Positions 25,989 to 33,286 of a stretch of DNA of 64,000 nucleotides are shown here, in pieces (positions within the stretch are counted from its first letter, which is position 1; the number at the start of each line of letters is the position of its first letter). Origin of the DNA: Bacillus timonensis. GTDB lineage: Bacteria > Bacillota > Bacilli > Bacillales > Bacillaceae_L. The notes beneath the pieces are model-generated. The model was not told the DNA's origin. It was given only the letters and a program-made list of their open reading frames with translations, and searched no databases. The translations under genes were made by a program, and so were the position numbers. The stretch covers positions 62,001-126,000 of the forward strand of contig JAIVAN010000004.1 in the NCBI GenBank assembly GCA_020171895.1. The letters are read 5' to 3'.

Positions 25989-26831
25989 ATGAAACAATGG
26001 GCTAGAGACTATTTATCTGTATTGAATGTAGAGATGAAGCAACCGTCTTTCAAGTATTTAACAGAAATATGTACACAGCATTTACAAACTTTTGCGTTTG
26101 AGAACATTAGTAAACTCGTTTACTATCGAGATCAAATCAAAAATGGATTCTTAATACCTACTCCTTCTAAGTTTATTGAAAACTATCAGCGTTACCATTT
26201 CGGAGGAACATGTTTTACAGTGAACTCGAATTTATTGCTTTTACTTCGAGAATTAGGCTTCGATTGTTATTTTGTCATGTTAAGCAAAGAACATATAGGA
26301 ATAATCGTAAAAATTTCCGAATGGAAAAATGAACTAGTTTATGTGGATTGTGGTTCAGCCGCCCCTTTGTTTAAACCAGTGCGTTTACAAACTGAAACAG
26401 AAAACCAAGCATGCTTTGGGCAAGAGTGTATTCATCTCCATAGTATTGATGAGAAAGATGTATATGAATATCAACGTTATACCAACGGTCAGCTAGCTAG
26501 TAATCAATGGAAATTTAATGTTACTCAACAATATACGTACGAAGATTTTCAATCCATAATTGAAAAGGCAAATAAGCCAAAAACACATTTTATGAACATT
26601 TTAAGATGTCAATTATGGCAGCTAGATCAAAGGCGCAATTTGTCCCTATTAAATAACAAGCTCATGATTAAATATCAAGATGGCAGAGTAGAGGAACATA
26701 TTATAGGTTCAGTTGAAGAAATGAAACGTGTTCTTTCTGAAGAGTTCAATCTTACTAAACTTCCTATCGATGAAGCTTTAGATGTGCTAAAGGAGTTAGG
26801 AGTAGATGTGTTTCATAAAGAACATATATAG
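25989..26831 (+). CDS. Arylamine N-acetyltransferase family protein
   Basis: A 280-residue NAT-fold enzyme. The Cys-His-Asp triad can be placed: C75 in FGGTCFTVN, H102 in KEHIGIIV and D120 in YVDCGSAAP. The N-terminal HLQTFAFENI block is typical. These enzymes move acetyl groups from acetyl-CoA to arylamines or hydrazines; natural substrates in Bacillus are mostly unknown. The sequence is divergent: GGTCF replaces the usual RGGYCFE. ATG 25989 is preferred because AAGAGGTGA lies just upstream. Confidence 0.8.
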   Translation: MKQWARDYLSVLNVEMKQPSFKYLTEICTQHLQTFAFENISKLVYYRDQIKNGFLIPTPSKFIENYQRYHFGGTCFTVNSNLLLLLRELGFDCYFVMLSKEHIGIIVKISEWKNELVYVDCGSAAPLFKPVRLQTETENQACFGQECIHLHSIDEKDVYEYQRYTNGQLASNQWKFNVTQQYTYEDFQSIIEKANKPKTHFMNILRCQLWQLDQRRNLSLLNNKLMIKYQDGRVEEHIIGSVEEMKRVLSEEFNLTKLPIDEALDVLKELGVDVFHKEHI

Positions 26832-26856
26832 GTGGAAAAGGTTCACCTATATATGT
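26822..26856. terminator. Perfect 13-bp hairpin after the acetyltransferase gene
   Basis: ACATATATAGGTG and CACCTATATATGT pair perfectly around a 9-nt loop, overlapping the stop codon. There is no T run on the plus strand, so termination is plausible but may be weak. Confidence 0.5.
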
Positions 26857-26868
26857 TGGAAAAAATAA

Positions 26869-26884
26869 ATCAAAAATAATTGAT
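26869..26884. promoter_or_regulatory. ArsR-type operator O1 (ATCAA-N6-TTGAT)
   Basis: ATCAAAAATAATTGAT, a perfect inverted repeat just upstream of the -35 of the permease operon. It matches in half-sites and spacing the operator of the orphan arsR at 12646. Confidence 0.75.
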
Positions 26885-26891
26885 TTAATAG

Positions 26892-26920
26892 TTGCAATAT
26901 GAAAAATATGGATATATAAT
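26892..26920 (+). promoter_or_regulatory. SigA promoter of the small-protein/permease operon
   Basis: TTGCAA and a perfect TATAAT are 17 bp apart, flanked on each side by an identical operator. The leader to the first gene is about 110 nt. Confidence 0.75.
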
Positions 26921-26937
26921 AAGCTTAACAAATATAA

Positions 26938-26953
26938 ATCAAAAATAATTGAT
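26938..26953. promoter_or_regulatory. ArsR-type operator O2
   Basis: Identical to O1 (ATCAAAAATAATTGAT), 69 bp further on and about 12-15 bp past the transcription start. A degenerate copy (ATAAC-N6-TTGAT) follows at 26970. Confidence 0.75.
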
Positions 26954-27005
26954 TAAGTAAATGTATATAATAACAACTAGTTGATTTTATTTTTTTGGTT
27001 TATTA

Positions 27006-27021
27006 ATCAAAAAAAATTGAT
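27006..27021. promoter_or_regulatory. ArsR-type operator O3
   Basis: ATCAAAAAAAATTGAT, 68 bp after O2 and immediately before the AAAGGAG of the first gene. Confidence 0.7.
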
Positions 27022-27039
27022 AAAAGGAGAATGATTGTT

Positions 27040-27222
27040 ATGATGTATGAATTAGAAAAATTGGTTGCTCAAAAAAGACAGGAAGTCGAAAGCAAGGCAA
27101 ATGAAGCATGGAAATACCCAGTAAAGGGGAAGCGAAATCAATTTTTACAGCATGTTGTAAAGTTCTTTAGAAATTCTAGAAGAGAAACCTCTGAAAAGTT
27201 TATTAAACCTAGCTGCTGCTAA
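27040..27222 (+). CDS. Small basic protein ending in a vicinal Cys pair
   Basis: About 60 residues (start at 27040 or 27043; AAAGGAG is upstream). It is highly charged and probably helical: YELEKLVAQKRQEVESKANEAWKYP, then a basic stretch (GKRNQFLQHVVKFFRNSRRE) and the C-terminus KPSCC. The two adjacent Cys are the only cysteines and could bind a soft metal or arsenical. The family is not recognised. It is the first gene behind the triple-operator promoter and 32 nt before the permease gene, so it is very likely part of the same resistance operon. Confidence 0.65.
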   Translation: MMYELEKLVAQKRQEVESKANEAWKYPVKGKRNQFLQHVVKFFRNSRRETSEKFIKPSCC

Positions 27223-27254
27223 AAAATGCATATCTATAGATTGGGGATAGAAAG

Positions 27255-28121
27255 ATGTGGATGGAGACACTAAAAAGTTTTTTTGTAATAGCTTTAGAAT
27301 TAACGGTTTTATTCATTGGCATATCATTTCTAATCAACTTACTTCAAGGGTTTATACCTTATGAAAAAGTTGAAAAAAAGTTATCAGGTAAAAATAAATG
27401 GCTCGCTGCAATTTTTGCACTATTGTTTGCATTTGTTACGCCATTTTGTTCTTGCTCTACCATCCCAGTAGTCGTTAATATGCTGAAGAAGAAACTTCCA
27501 TTTGGAATTGTGATGGTGTTTTTATTTGCATCACCTGTGTTAGACCCAACAATATTAACGATCATGGGTGTTTTATTGGGGTGGAAAGTGACAATTATTT
27601 ATCTTCTGGTTACGTCCACTCTTTCTGTACTAATAGGATTTGCATTAGAGAAATTTGGCTTTGAAAAATATGTGAAAAATGTTGTGATGACAGGATTTCA
27701 AGAAAAGAGCAAATCGTTTAATTTTAAACTTGCATGGAAAGAAACAGTTACGTTAATGAAGGAAGTTTTCCCATATTTAATTATAGGTGCTGCAATTGGA
27801 GCAGTTATTCATGGTTTAGTACCGACTGATTGGATTGCACAGTATTTTGGAAAGGATCATTGGTGGTTAATTCCAATCGCAGCTATTATAGGTGTTCCAC
27901 TTTATATCCGACTATCAAGTATGATCCCAATTTCGCAAATTCTTGTATTAAAAGGAATGGCACTTGGTCCAGTAATGGCGATGATGATTAGTTCAGCAGG
28001 TGCAAGCTTACCAGAAGTAATCCTATTAAAATCAATTTTCCAAAAAACGCTCGTCATTACGTTTGTTGCATCAGTAATTGTAATGTCTACAATATCTGGA
28101 TTCATCTTTTATTGGATTTAA
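27255..28121 (+). CDS. DUF318 permease, ArsP / SO_0444-like
   Basis: A 288-residue membrane protein with about eight helices. TPFCSCSTIPVVVNML (C65, C67) is the signature of the two-domain DUF318 permease family, which includes ArsP, an exporter of trivalent organoarsenicals, and other putative heavy-metal exporters. The second half repeats the fold (FPYLIIGAAIGAVIHGLVP, SAGASLPEVILLKSIF). Operators of ArsR type upstream and Cys-pair proteins on both sides favour an arsenical or soft-metal substrate. The exact substrate is inferred. Start ATG 27255 with GGGGA upstream. Confidence 0.82.
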   Translation: MWMETLKSFFVIALELTVLFIGISFLINLLQGFIPYEKVEKKLSGKNKWLAAIFALLFAFVTPFCSCSTIPVVVNMLKKKLPFGIVMVFLFASPVLDPTILTIMGVLLGWKVTIIYLLVTSTLSVLIGFALEKFGFEKYVKNVVMTGFQEKSKSFNFKLAWKETVTLMKEVFPYLIIGAAIGAVIHGLVPTDWIAQYFGKDHWWLIPIAAIIGVPLYIRLSSMIPISQILVLKGMALGPVMAMMISSAGASLPEVILLKSIFQKTLVITFVASVIVMSTISGFIFYWI

Positions 28122-28140
28122 TTTAAAGGAGGTGGAAGGT

Positions 28141-28272
28141 ATGAATTTGTTTAAACTAGCTTTTGGCAACAAGAAGGAAAAGGACTGCTGCCAAATTGAA
28201 ATTAAAGAAGTGGAAGAAAATGTAACAGAAGAATGTTGTCGTGATAAGGAAGAAGAAAAGAATTGTTGCTAA
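28141..28272 (+). CDS. 43-residue protein with three vicinal Cys pairs
   Basis: A very small, acidic protein with CC at 16-17, 32-33 and 42-43, separated by charged Glu/Lys-rich helices (EIKEVEENVTEECC). AAAGGAGGTGG, close to a perfect ribosome site, lies 6 nt before the ATG, so it should be strongly translated. It begins 19 nt after the permease stop and is followed by a terminator. Three Cys pairs recall the arsenic metallochaperone ArsD, which also has three, but there is no other similarity and it is far shorter. A metal or arsenical shuttle for the permease is the leading idea, by inference only. Confidence 0.7.
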   Translation: MNLFKLAFGNKKEKDCCQIEIKEVEENVTEECCRDKEEEKNCC

Positions 28273-28291
28273 CCTATTATAGTAAATTGTT

Positions 28292-28329
28292 AAGAGTCAT
28301 TTCTCTAGTATGAGGATGACTCTTTTTTT
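28292..28329 (+). terminator. Terminator of the permease operon
   Basis: AAGAGTCAT pairs with ATGACTCTT and is followed by seven T residues. Confidence 0.85.
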
Positions 28330-28389
28330 ATGTTCTTAAGAGTGTTTTCATGTATGCTTTTGTTATTAAGAAATTTATTGGTCGGATAA

Positions 28390-28416
28390 TGAGACATAAA
28401 TGATTTGGTATTCGTT
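28390..28416 (+). promoter_or_regulatory. Candidate ECF-sigma promoter
   Basis: TGAGAC, 17 bp, CGTT. It resembles the ECF pattern TGAAAC-N16/17-CGT and lies just before an ECF sigma gene, so it may be autoregulatory. Confidence 0.4.
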
Positions 28417-28422
28417 TAAAGG

Positions 28423-28992
28423 GTGGAAGAGAAAAAGGAAAGGTTGGTAAAGAGTGTGGGATATGAGAAGGCAGAAAAGTTAAGGAGATTAGAAAGGCTA
28501 ATTGATATCTATGAACAACGTTTGACCAATTTGTCTTATACGTATGTGAAAGACTGGGAGCAAGCAAAGGATATCGTACAGGAAGTGTTTATAAAGGTCT
28601 ATGACAAGTTAGATACGATGGGGGAAATCGAATATGAAAAAACATGGCTTTTTACTATTTGTGCAAATCGTTCTAAAGATTATTTAAGATCAATAAAAAG
28701 TAAACGCAAAATGATAACGAAGGTCATTCATACTATTTTTACAAAGGAAAGTAATGATTCTCCCGATGTTCTAATTGAAACAAGCGAGAGGGAAAATGAT
28801 CTAGTTAAAAAAGTTCTTTTATTACCATTGATTTATCGAGAAGTAATAATTTTATTTTACTATGAGGAATTAAGTATTAATGAAATAAGCGAATTATTAT
28901 CCATTAATTCTTCAACTATTAGAACAAGGTTAGATAGAGGAAGAAAAATGTTGAAGGAAACGCTTAAAGGAGATGTTCATTATGAGCGATAA
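28423..28992 (+). CDS. ECF-type RNA polymerase sigma factor
   Basis: Up to 189 residues with sigma region 2 (YVKDWEQAKDIVQEVFIKVYDKL, then KTWLFTICANRSKDYLRS) and region 4 (YREVIILFYYEELSINEISELLSINSSTIRTRLDRGRKML). The start is uncertain: the GTG at 28423 has AAAGG directly against it, and a TTG at 28444 or GTG at 28456 with AAAGGAAAGG upstream are alternatives. The next gene, overlapping by 11 nt, encodes a membrane protein that is probably its anti-sigma partner. Confidence 0.85.
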   Translation: MEEKKERLVKSVGYEKAEKLRRLERLIDIYEQRLTNLSYTYVKDWEQAKDIVQEVFIKVYDKLDTMGEIEYEKTWLFTICANRSKDYLRSIKSKRKMITKVIHTIFTKESNDSPDVLIETSERENDLVKKVLLLPLIYREVIILFYYEELSINEISELLSINSSTIRTRLDRGRKMLKETLKGDVHYER

Positions 28993-29971
28993 ATTAAAAG
29001 ATTTAAAACAGCAATTAGATGAGAAGGTCTTCTCAAATCATGCTTTTAAAAGCCAGAAATCTCAAATTATCAACCGAATAGAAAAGAGACCCAATAATAA
29101 TTACAATAATAAGTTGGTACATGGTGCTTTAACAATAGCTGCTATTCTTATGTTCTCAATTCTAACAATTTCTTATATCAAACAGTCAGAACCTTCACCA
29201 GCTGACCAAAAAAACCTGCCAGTTTCTGAAAAAAAACCAATACAAAAAAAAGAAGAGCCTAAAGTTGAGGAAAGTGGTATGTCAAAGGAAGAAATTAGAG
29301 GGATAATAGATAAGGTAGATGAGGTTAAAACAATAATATATGATACTTATAAATCTATGGAATTACCTCAACCTAACTTTTCAGAAGATACTCCTGTTGA
29401 TGAAATACACTCGTATTATGAAAAAGAAGCTCTAATGATCTATGACGAAATTCAACCAAAGCTAGTTGATATAGCGACAGAAAACTTTTTAGTTATCATG
29501 AAAGATCGATTCACTGATTTCTGGACATCTTATGGTGAGATAAGTTTCATTAATAGTTATTATCTAGAAGCTAGAATGGAAATCGTTCATCAGGGAAGAA
29601 CATCTATAACTATAAAGACTTTTGAATTACAAACAGAATATACTGAACCTAAAAATGTGTATATCACAACTATTAAGAAAGATGGATCGTGGTTAATTGA
29701 TTCAATTAAAGAAGTTTCTGTAAAGGAAGAGCCATTAAATCTCAAAAAAGAAGAAATAGAAAAATATTTAATGTTTCTTTATGAAAATTACGAAAGAGAT
29801 ATTGAGTACGTCTCAGAAGGCACGATTCAACTTTTAGATAATGATAAAGATTATCTGTATGTATACTTTCATAAGCAATTTCAAATGTTCATTGGCTATA
29901 CAGTGAACGGTAAATTAATATTAAATGAAATTCCTGAAGAATTAATACCAAAAGACTATCAATCTGAATAA
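28982..29971 (+). CDS. Probable membrane anti-sigma factor/sensor partner
   Basis: About 329 residues: a cytoplasmic N-terminus of about 45 residues, one transmembrane segment (HGALTIAAILMFSILTISYI), a Pro/Lys/Glu-rich linker, then an extracytoplasmic domain of 240 residues. Translation is coupled to the sigma gene. It has no HxxxCxxC zinc motif, so it is not a ZAS-type anti-sigma factor. The outer domain is unrecognised; its second half (beta-rich, with EPKNVYITTIKKDGSWLIDSIKEV) resembles secreted sensor domains. ATG 28982 follows AAAGGAG by 9 nt. Confidence 0.65.
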   Translation: MSDKLKDLKQQLDEKVFSNHAFKSQKSQIINRIEKRPNNNYNNKLVHGALTIAAILMFSILTISYIKQSEPSPADQKNLPVSEKKPIQKKEEPKVEESGMSKEEIRGIIDKVDEVKTIIYDTYKSMELPQPNFSEDTPVDEIHSYYEKEALMIYDEIQPKLVDIATENFLVIMKDRFTDFWTSYGEISFINSYYLEARMEIVHQGRTSITIKTFELQTEYTEPKNVYITTIKKDGSWLIDSIKEVSVKEEPLNLKKEEIEKYLMFLYENYERDIEYVSEGTIQLLDNDKDYLYVYFHKQFQMFIGYTVNGKLILNEIPEELIPKDYQSE

Positions 29972-29979
29972 TTAAATAG

Positions 29980-30010
29980 AAAAAAGACCTTTGCAAAGAA
30001 GGTCTTTTTT
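29980..30010. terminator. Bidirectional terminator
   Basis: AAAAAAGACCTT and AAGGTCTTTTTT form a 12-bp stem between convergent genes. Confidence 0.88.
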
Positions 30011-30028
30011 CTGCTAGAGAGGTGATTA

Positions 30029-30691
30029 TTAAGGTGTTTCTAAATCCGCATAAACCACTAGTCTTTCACTATGTTCTCCAGTACTTCGATCATAAACGCC
30101 GTTGCAAGTAATCAAAATTAATTGACTACGATAGGTATAGCCAAAAATTCGATCTAGAGGTGCATCGTTTCTTGGATAACTGACAGTCTCTGTTACGTTA
30201 AAGGTACGAATTTGGTTGTCTTTGTCAGTTACAATAATTTCATCACCTACTTTTAACGTTTTTAAATAGAAAAATACAGCTGGCCCTTTTTTGCTATCAA
30301 CATGTCCAGCTAATACAGCATTACCTGGTTCACCTGGCTTTGCACCGTATTTGTACCAAGCGACATTTTCAGTCCCATCGGGAACGCCCATCTGACCATT
30401 ACTTAGTAATCCGACTTGTTCAATGATAGCCTCTACTCCGATACTTGGAATGGATAAGTGAGTAGGAATGATTCCAGTTCTGTTGTCGCGAATGATTTCT
30501 GGGCTAGTAAGCACCTGCTGAGAGGATGCATCTTTCGTTATATTTTCCTTTTTAGCTTGAGATATTTGTTTAGCAGCAATTTGTGTTGACTCTTTGTTAT
30601 TTACGGCTTTTTCATTGATTAGATTACAGCCTAGTAAGAAAGAAAGTGTGAAGAGTAGAAAACAAGTTTTTTTAAAGGTTGAAAGATTCAA
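30029..30691 (-). CDS. Class F-like sortase, lipoprotein-type N-terminus
   Basis: About 221 residues. TTG 30691 is chosen because AAAGGAGGGAG is 5 nt upstream. The N-terminus is a signal sequence ending in LLGC (C22), a possible lipobox, followed by a charged linker. The sortase fold starts at THLSIPSIGVEAIIEQVG. The catalytic His (LAGHVD), Cys (LITCNG) and Arg (HSERLVV) are all present. Sortases cut LPxTG-like signals and attach proteins to the envelope. The gene next upstream on the same strand encodes a protein with an MPKTG sorting signal, its probable substrate, with a 235-bp repeat between them. Confidence 0.88.
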   Translation of the reverse strand: MNLSTFKKTCFLLFTLSFLLGCNLINEKAVNNKESTQIAAKQISQAKKENITKDASSQQVLTSPEIIRDNRTGIIPTHLSIPSIGVEAIIEQVGLLSNGQMGVPDGTENVAWYKYGAKPGEPGNAVLAGHVDSKKGPAVFFYLKTLKVGDEIIVTDKDNQIRTFNVTETVSYPRNDAPLDRIFGYTYRSQLILITCNGVYDRSTGEHSERLVVYADLETP

Positions 30692-30723
30692 CTTCTCCCT
30701 CCTTTGTAAAAATACTAGTAAAA

Positions 30724-30958
30724 GAGGTTGGGACAAAAGTAGTTTAACTAATTAGAAACCGAAAAATGATTGTAGGTTAGTTAATCCGCTCCTGAAATAT
30801 ACTTCGCTTTCCGCGGGAAGCTGGCAAGCCTCCTCGTGCTACGCACTGCGGGGTCTAGACGCTGCTTTTCATCCCGCAGGAGTCTACGTATATTTCATCC
30901 GCTAAGCTATCATTTCAATCGGAATTTTAGTTAATTCCTTAAGTTATGTCCCAGCCTC
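30724..30958. repeat. Second palindromic element, copy H (MITE-like)
   Basis: 235 bp with 15-bp imperfect terminal inverted repeats GAGGTTGGGACAAAA / TTATGTCCCAGCCTC. Internal sequences are also inverted. The middle shares CTTCGCTTTCCGCGGGAAGC and ATCCCGCAGGAGTCTACG with the main repeat family, but the ends differ. It sits between the sortase and substrate genes and has no coding capacity. Confidence 0.85.
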
Positions 30959-30963
30959 ATTAT

Positions 30964-32313
30964 TTAATCTGTTGATTTTCTTCTAAGAACAATTCCAGTT
31001 GTAATCGCTAAAGATAATAACCCTAATAAAAGCATCTCAAATGGAATTGTTTGAGTTTCGGAAGCCCCGCCTAAACCTGTTTTTGGCATGTCAGTAGGCA
31101 TTGTTTCTGCAAATTTTTCAGGGAATTGGCTAACGAATGCCCCAGATAATCCTTTTGCAGGATGAAGCATATGTGCATAAGCTTCACGAACATGAGTGTA
31201 TGTCTCTTCATAATCACCTTCAACATACGTATCAAACGCTTCAACTAATTGAGTTACGTGCATTTGTAGTCCTTCCGCTAAAGCATCAGATTGTAATCTT
31301 CCTTCAGTAGCTGTTTCTAAGAAAGTTGAGAATGATACACGATAACCATCTAAGCTAGAAAGTGCTTGTTTTTTAGCTTCTTCATCTTTATTTGCTGTAG
31401 CCAAAACATAGTCTACGAAGAAACCGATATGTGCACTCCACATAGCCTTAAATTGGTCACCTGCGTCTTTTCCATAAACTGATGCAATAGCTGCTGTTAA
31501 GTCATCAGTATTTTTTGATAGAGCTTGAGCAGATGCTTCAAAGTCTGCAGATCCATCGATTCCATTTTGCATGGCTGCCATTGCAAGTGCAGCATGTTCA
31601 GTTAATAAGTGATCTAATAATGAACGCAAGTCATTTGCTGGCGTGACGGCTTTTGAACCATTGAACTTTTCTGGGTATTGGTCCGTAATGGCACTGGAAA
31701 GACCTTTGGATACCATTGTCATATGGTGAATTGCTTCACGCTCATATTCATATGCTTTGACATAATCTTTTGCTAGATAGCTATCAAATGCGCCTACCAA
31801 TTGATTAACATGCATTTGCAATCCTTCTGCTAAGGCTTCAGCTTCAAGTCTCTCACCTGTTGCTGATTCTAAGAATTGTGAAAACTCAGCGCGATAGTTA
31901 TCAAGTTTTGAAAGTGCTGCTTTTTTACCAGCTTCATCATTGTTTGTTGTTGCGACTACATAATCTACAAAAAATCCAATATGGTCAGACCAAAGTTTGT
32001 TAAATGCTTTACCAGCCTCTTCTCCATATACTGAAGCAATCGCTTTTGTTAAGTCTTCAGTGTTGTTTCCTAAGGCACCAGCAGATGCTTCAAAGTCTTT
32101 TGCTCCCTCTGCACCTTTTCGCATCGTTTCTATGGCTAAGTATGCATGCTCAGTTAATAAGTGAGTCAATGTTGATCTTAATTCTGAAGCAGGTGTTTCT
32201 ACTGATGCTGTTTGATGTTGCTTATGGTTTTGGGCAGCACCAACCATTCCTGTAGTTGGTAAAAGTAAAGACAAGCTAAGTGGTACGATAACTAGTGATT
32301 TTTTGAAGTTCAT
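30964..32313 (-). CDS. Cell-wall-anchored protein with duplicated His-rich helical domain
   Basis: 449 residues: signal peptide (cleaved after VGAA), two tandem copies of a domain of about 180 residues (about 39-216 and 224-402), then the sorting signal MPKTG at 409-413, a hydrophobic stretch and RRKSTD. Each copy keeps the same His-bearing motifs: LLTEHA, (D/A)HIGFFVDYV, GLQMHVxQLV and a late His. This suggests four-helix bundles that bind metal or another ligand; the function is unknown. It is almost certainly anchored by the neighbouring sortase. Start ATG with AAAGGGAGAG upstream. Confidence 0.8.
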   Translation of the reverse strand: MNFKKSLVIVPLSLSLLLPTTGMVGAAQNHKQHQTASVETPASELRSTLTHLLTEHAYLAIETMRKGAEGAKDFEASAGALGNNTEDLTKAIASVYGEEAGKAFNKLWSDHIGFFVDYVVATTNNDEAGKKAALSKLDNYRAEFSQFLESATGERLEAEALAEGLQMHVNQLVGAFDSYLAKDYVKAYEYEREAIHHMTMVSKGLSSAITDQYPEKFNGSKAVTPANDLRSLLDHLLTEHAALAMAAMQNGIDGSADFEASAQALSKNTDDLTAAIASVYGKDAGDQFKAMWSAHIGFFVDYVLATANKDEEAKKQALSSLDGYRVSFSTFLETATEGRLQSDALAEGLQMHVTQLVEAFDTYVEGDYEETYTHVREAYAHMLHPAKGLSGAFVSQFPEKFAETMPTDMPKTGLGGASETQTIPFEMLLLGLLSLAITTGIVLRRKSTD

Positions 32314-32353
32314 AAAAACACTCTCCCTTTGTTTTATTTAAATCTACTAGGCT

Positions 32354-32380
32354 AACGTACGTTTTTTAGAGTTGGATCAC
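32354..32380 (-). promoter_or_regulatory. Candidate ECF promoter for the anchored protein
   Basis: On the minus strand GTGATCCAAC and CGTACG are spaced about as in ECF promoters, 40 bp before the gene. A nearby ECF sigma gene makes this plausible; no second copy was found to support it. Confidence 0.3.
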
Positions 32381-32473
32381 TTTTTTTAAAAACTTTTTCT
32401 TGAAAATTTTGTTTCCAGGAAGAAAAATGATCTGAGGCTTCGATACAATATAACCTTGGATGGAAAAAGGCAA

Positions 32474-32503
32474 AGAAAAAAAGAGGTTTAAGATCCTCTT
32501 TTC
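32474..32503 (-). terminator. Terminator after the anti-sigma gene
   Basis: Minus strand: AAAAGAGG pairs with CCTCTTTT, followed by TTTTTT. Confidence 0.75.
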
Positions 32504-32521
32504 TCCCTGAAAAAATTCTTT

Positions 32522-33286
32522 TTATAACTCAGAGGCTAAAATTACTTCCCCGAGAGGTGTTTCGCTTGTTGGGCTAGGTTCAATTGAAATGGCAACTGTG
32601 TCCCAAGTATGTTCTCCTTCGTAATCTATACTAAACGAGACAGCGCCTTTTCCTTCAGCATCAGGTATAAATGTTCCAGCACGATATGGTTTATCTCCTT
32701 CGATGAGCCAAACTTGGTAGACATGATCCTTTTTAAGAGACTGTAATTGTTGGGCTTGAATGACTACATTAAGAGTTCCATTCTTTAAAACGAGAGATGC
32801 TGTTCCTTTGTATTCTCCATTTGTAGGTTGTAGTTCAACCGTTTTTACTAATTGATCAATAGCAAGGGTTTGATTCGGTGTTTCGGTTTCATTTATCATT
32901 GATAATAAATACATGTTTCCAATTAAAGAAATAAATAGTAGAGCAGCAATCGTGCTGAATATCCAAGGAACTTTTCCGGGCTTTTCACTTTGAACGTCAG
33001 TCGGTGTATTTTTTATTGGCTTGCTTAGTCTTATTTTGTTCTTATTAGGTGTAGTTTCTTTCATATCTTGTTGGAACACATTGGCTAAAACGCGTTTTTT
33101 CATACCAACAGGGGGAGGAATCTCCTCTGAAAGATACGGAAGGTCACTTGTTAATTCTTCTAGCTCTTGCAACTCTTCCTGACATTCTGAACATGTTGCA
33201 AGATGTTGTTCAAATTGCTTCCTTTCATGCTTTGAAAGAGCCTGATTGAAATAGTCTATTAATCCATCACACTTCTTTTCTGTCAT
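32522..33286 (-). CDS. Zinc-type (ZAS) anti-sigma factor, RskA-like
   Basis: 254 residues. The N-terminal ZAS domain has HLATCSEC (HxxxCxxC) with an upstream C near the N-terminus. A transmembrane segment follows (FSTIAALLFISLIGNMYLLS, about 125-145) and then an RskA C-terminal domain (SLKKDHVYQVWLIEGDKPYRAGTF). It should hold the co-encoded sigma factor at the membrane until a signal or redox/zinc change releases it. ATG 33286 with GGGAGGG upstream overlaps the sigma gene by 20 nt. Confidence 0.88.
   Translation of the reverse strand: MTEKKCDGLIDYFNQALSKHERKQFEQHLATCSECQEELQELEELTSDLPYLSEEIPPPVGMKKRVLANVFQQDMKETTPNKNKIRLSKPIKNTPTDVQSEKPGKVPWIFSTIAALLFISLIGNMYLLSMINETETPNQTLAIDQLVKTVELQPTNGEYKGTASLVLKNGTLNVVIQAQQLQSLKKDHVYQVWLIEGDKPYRAGTFIPDAEGKGAVSFSIDYEGEHTWDTVAISIEPSPTSETPLGEVILASEL

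Noticed and set aside
28141-28272. Assigning the 43-residue CC-rich protein as ArsD
   Set aside because: It is about a third of ArsD length and shares only the presence of three Cys pairs; the function is left open.
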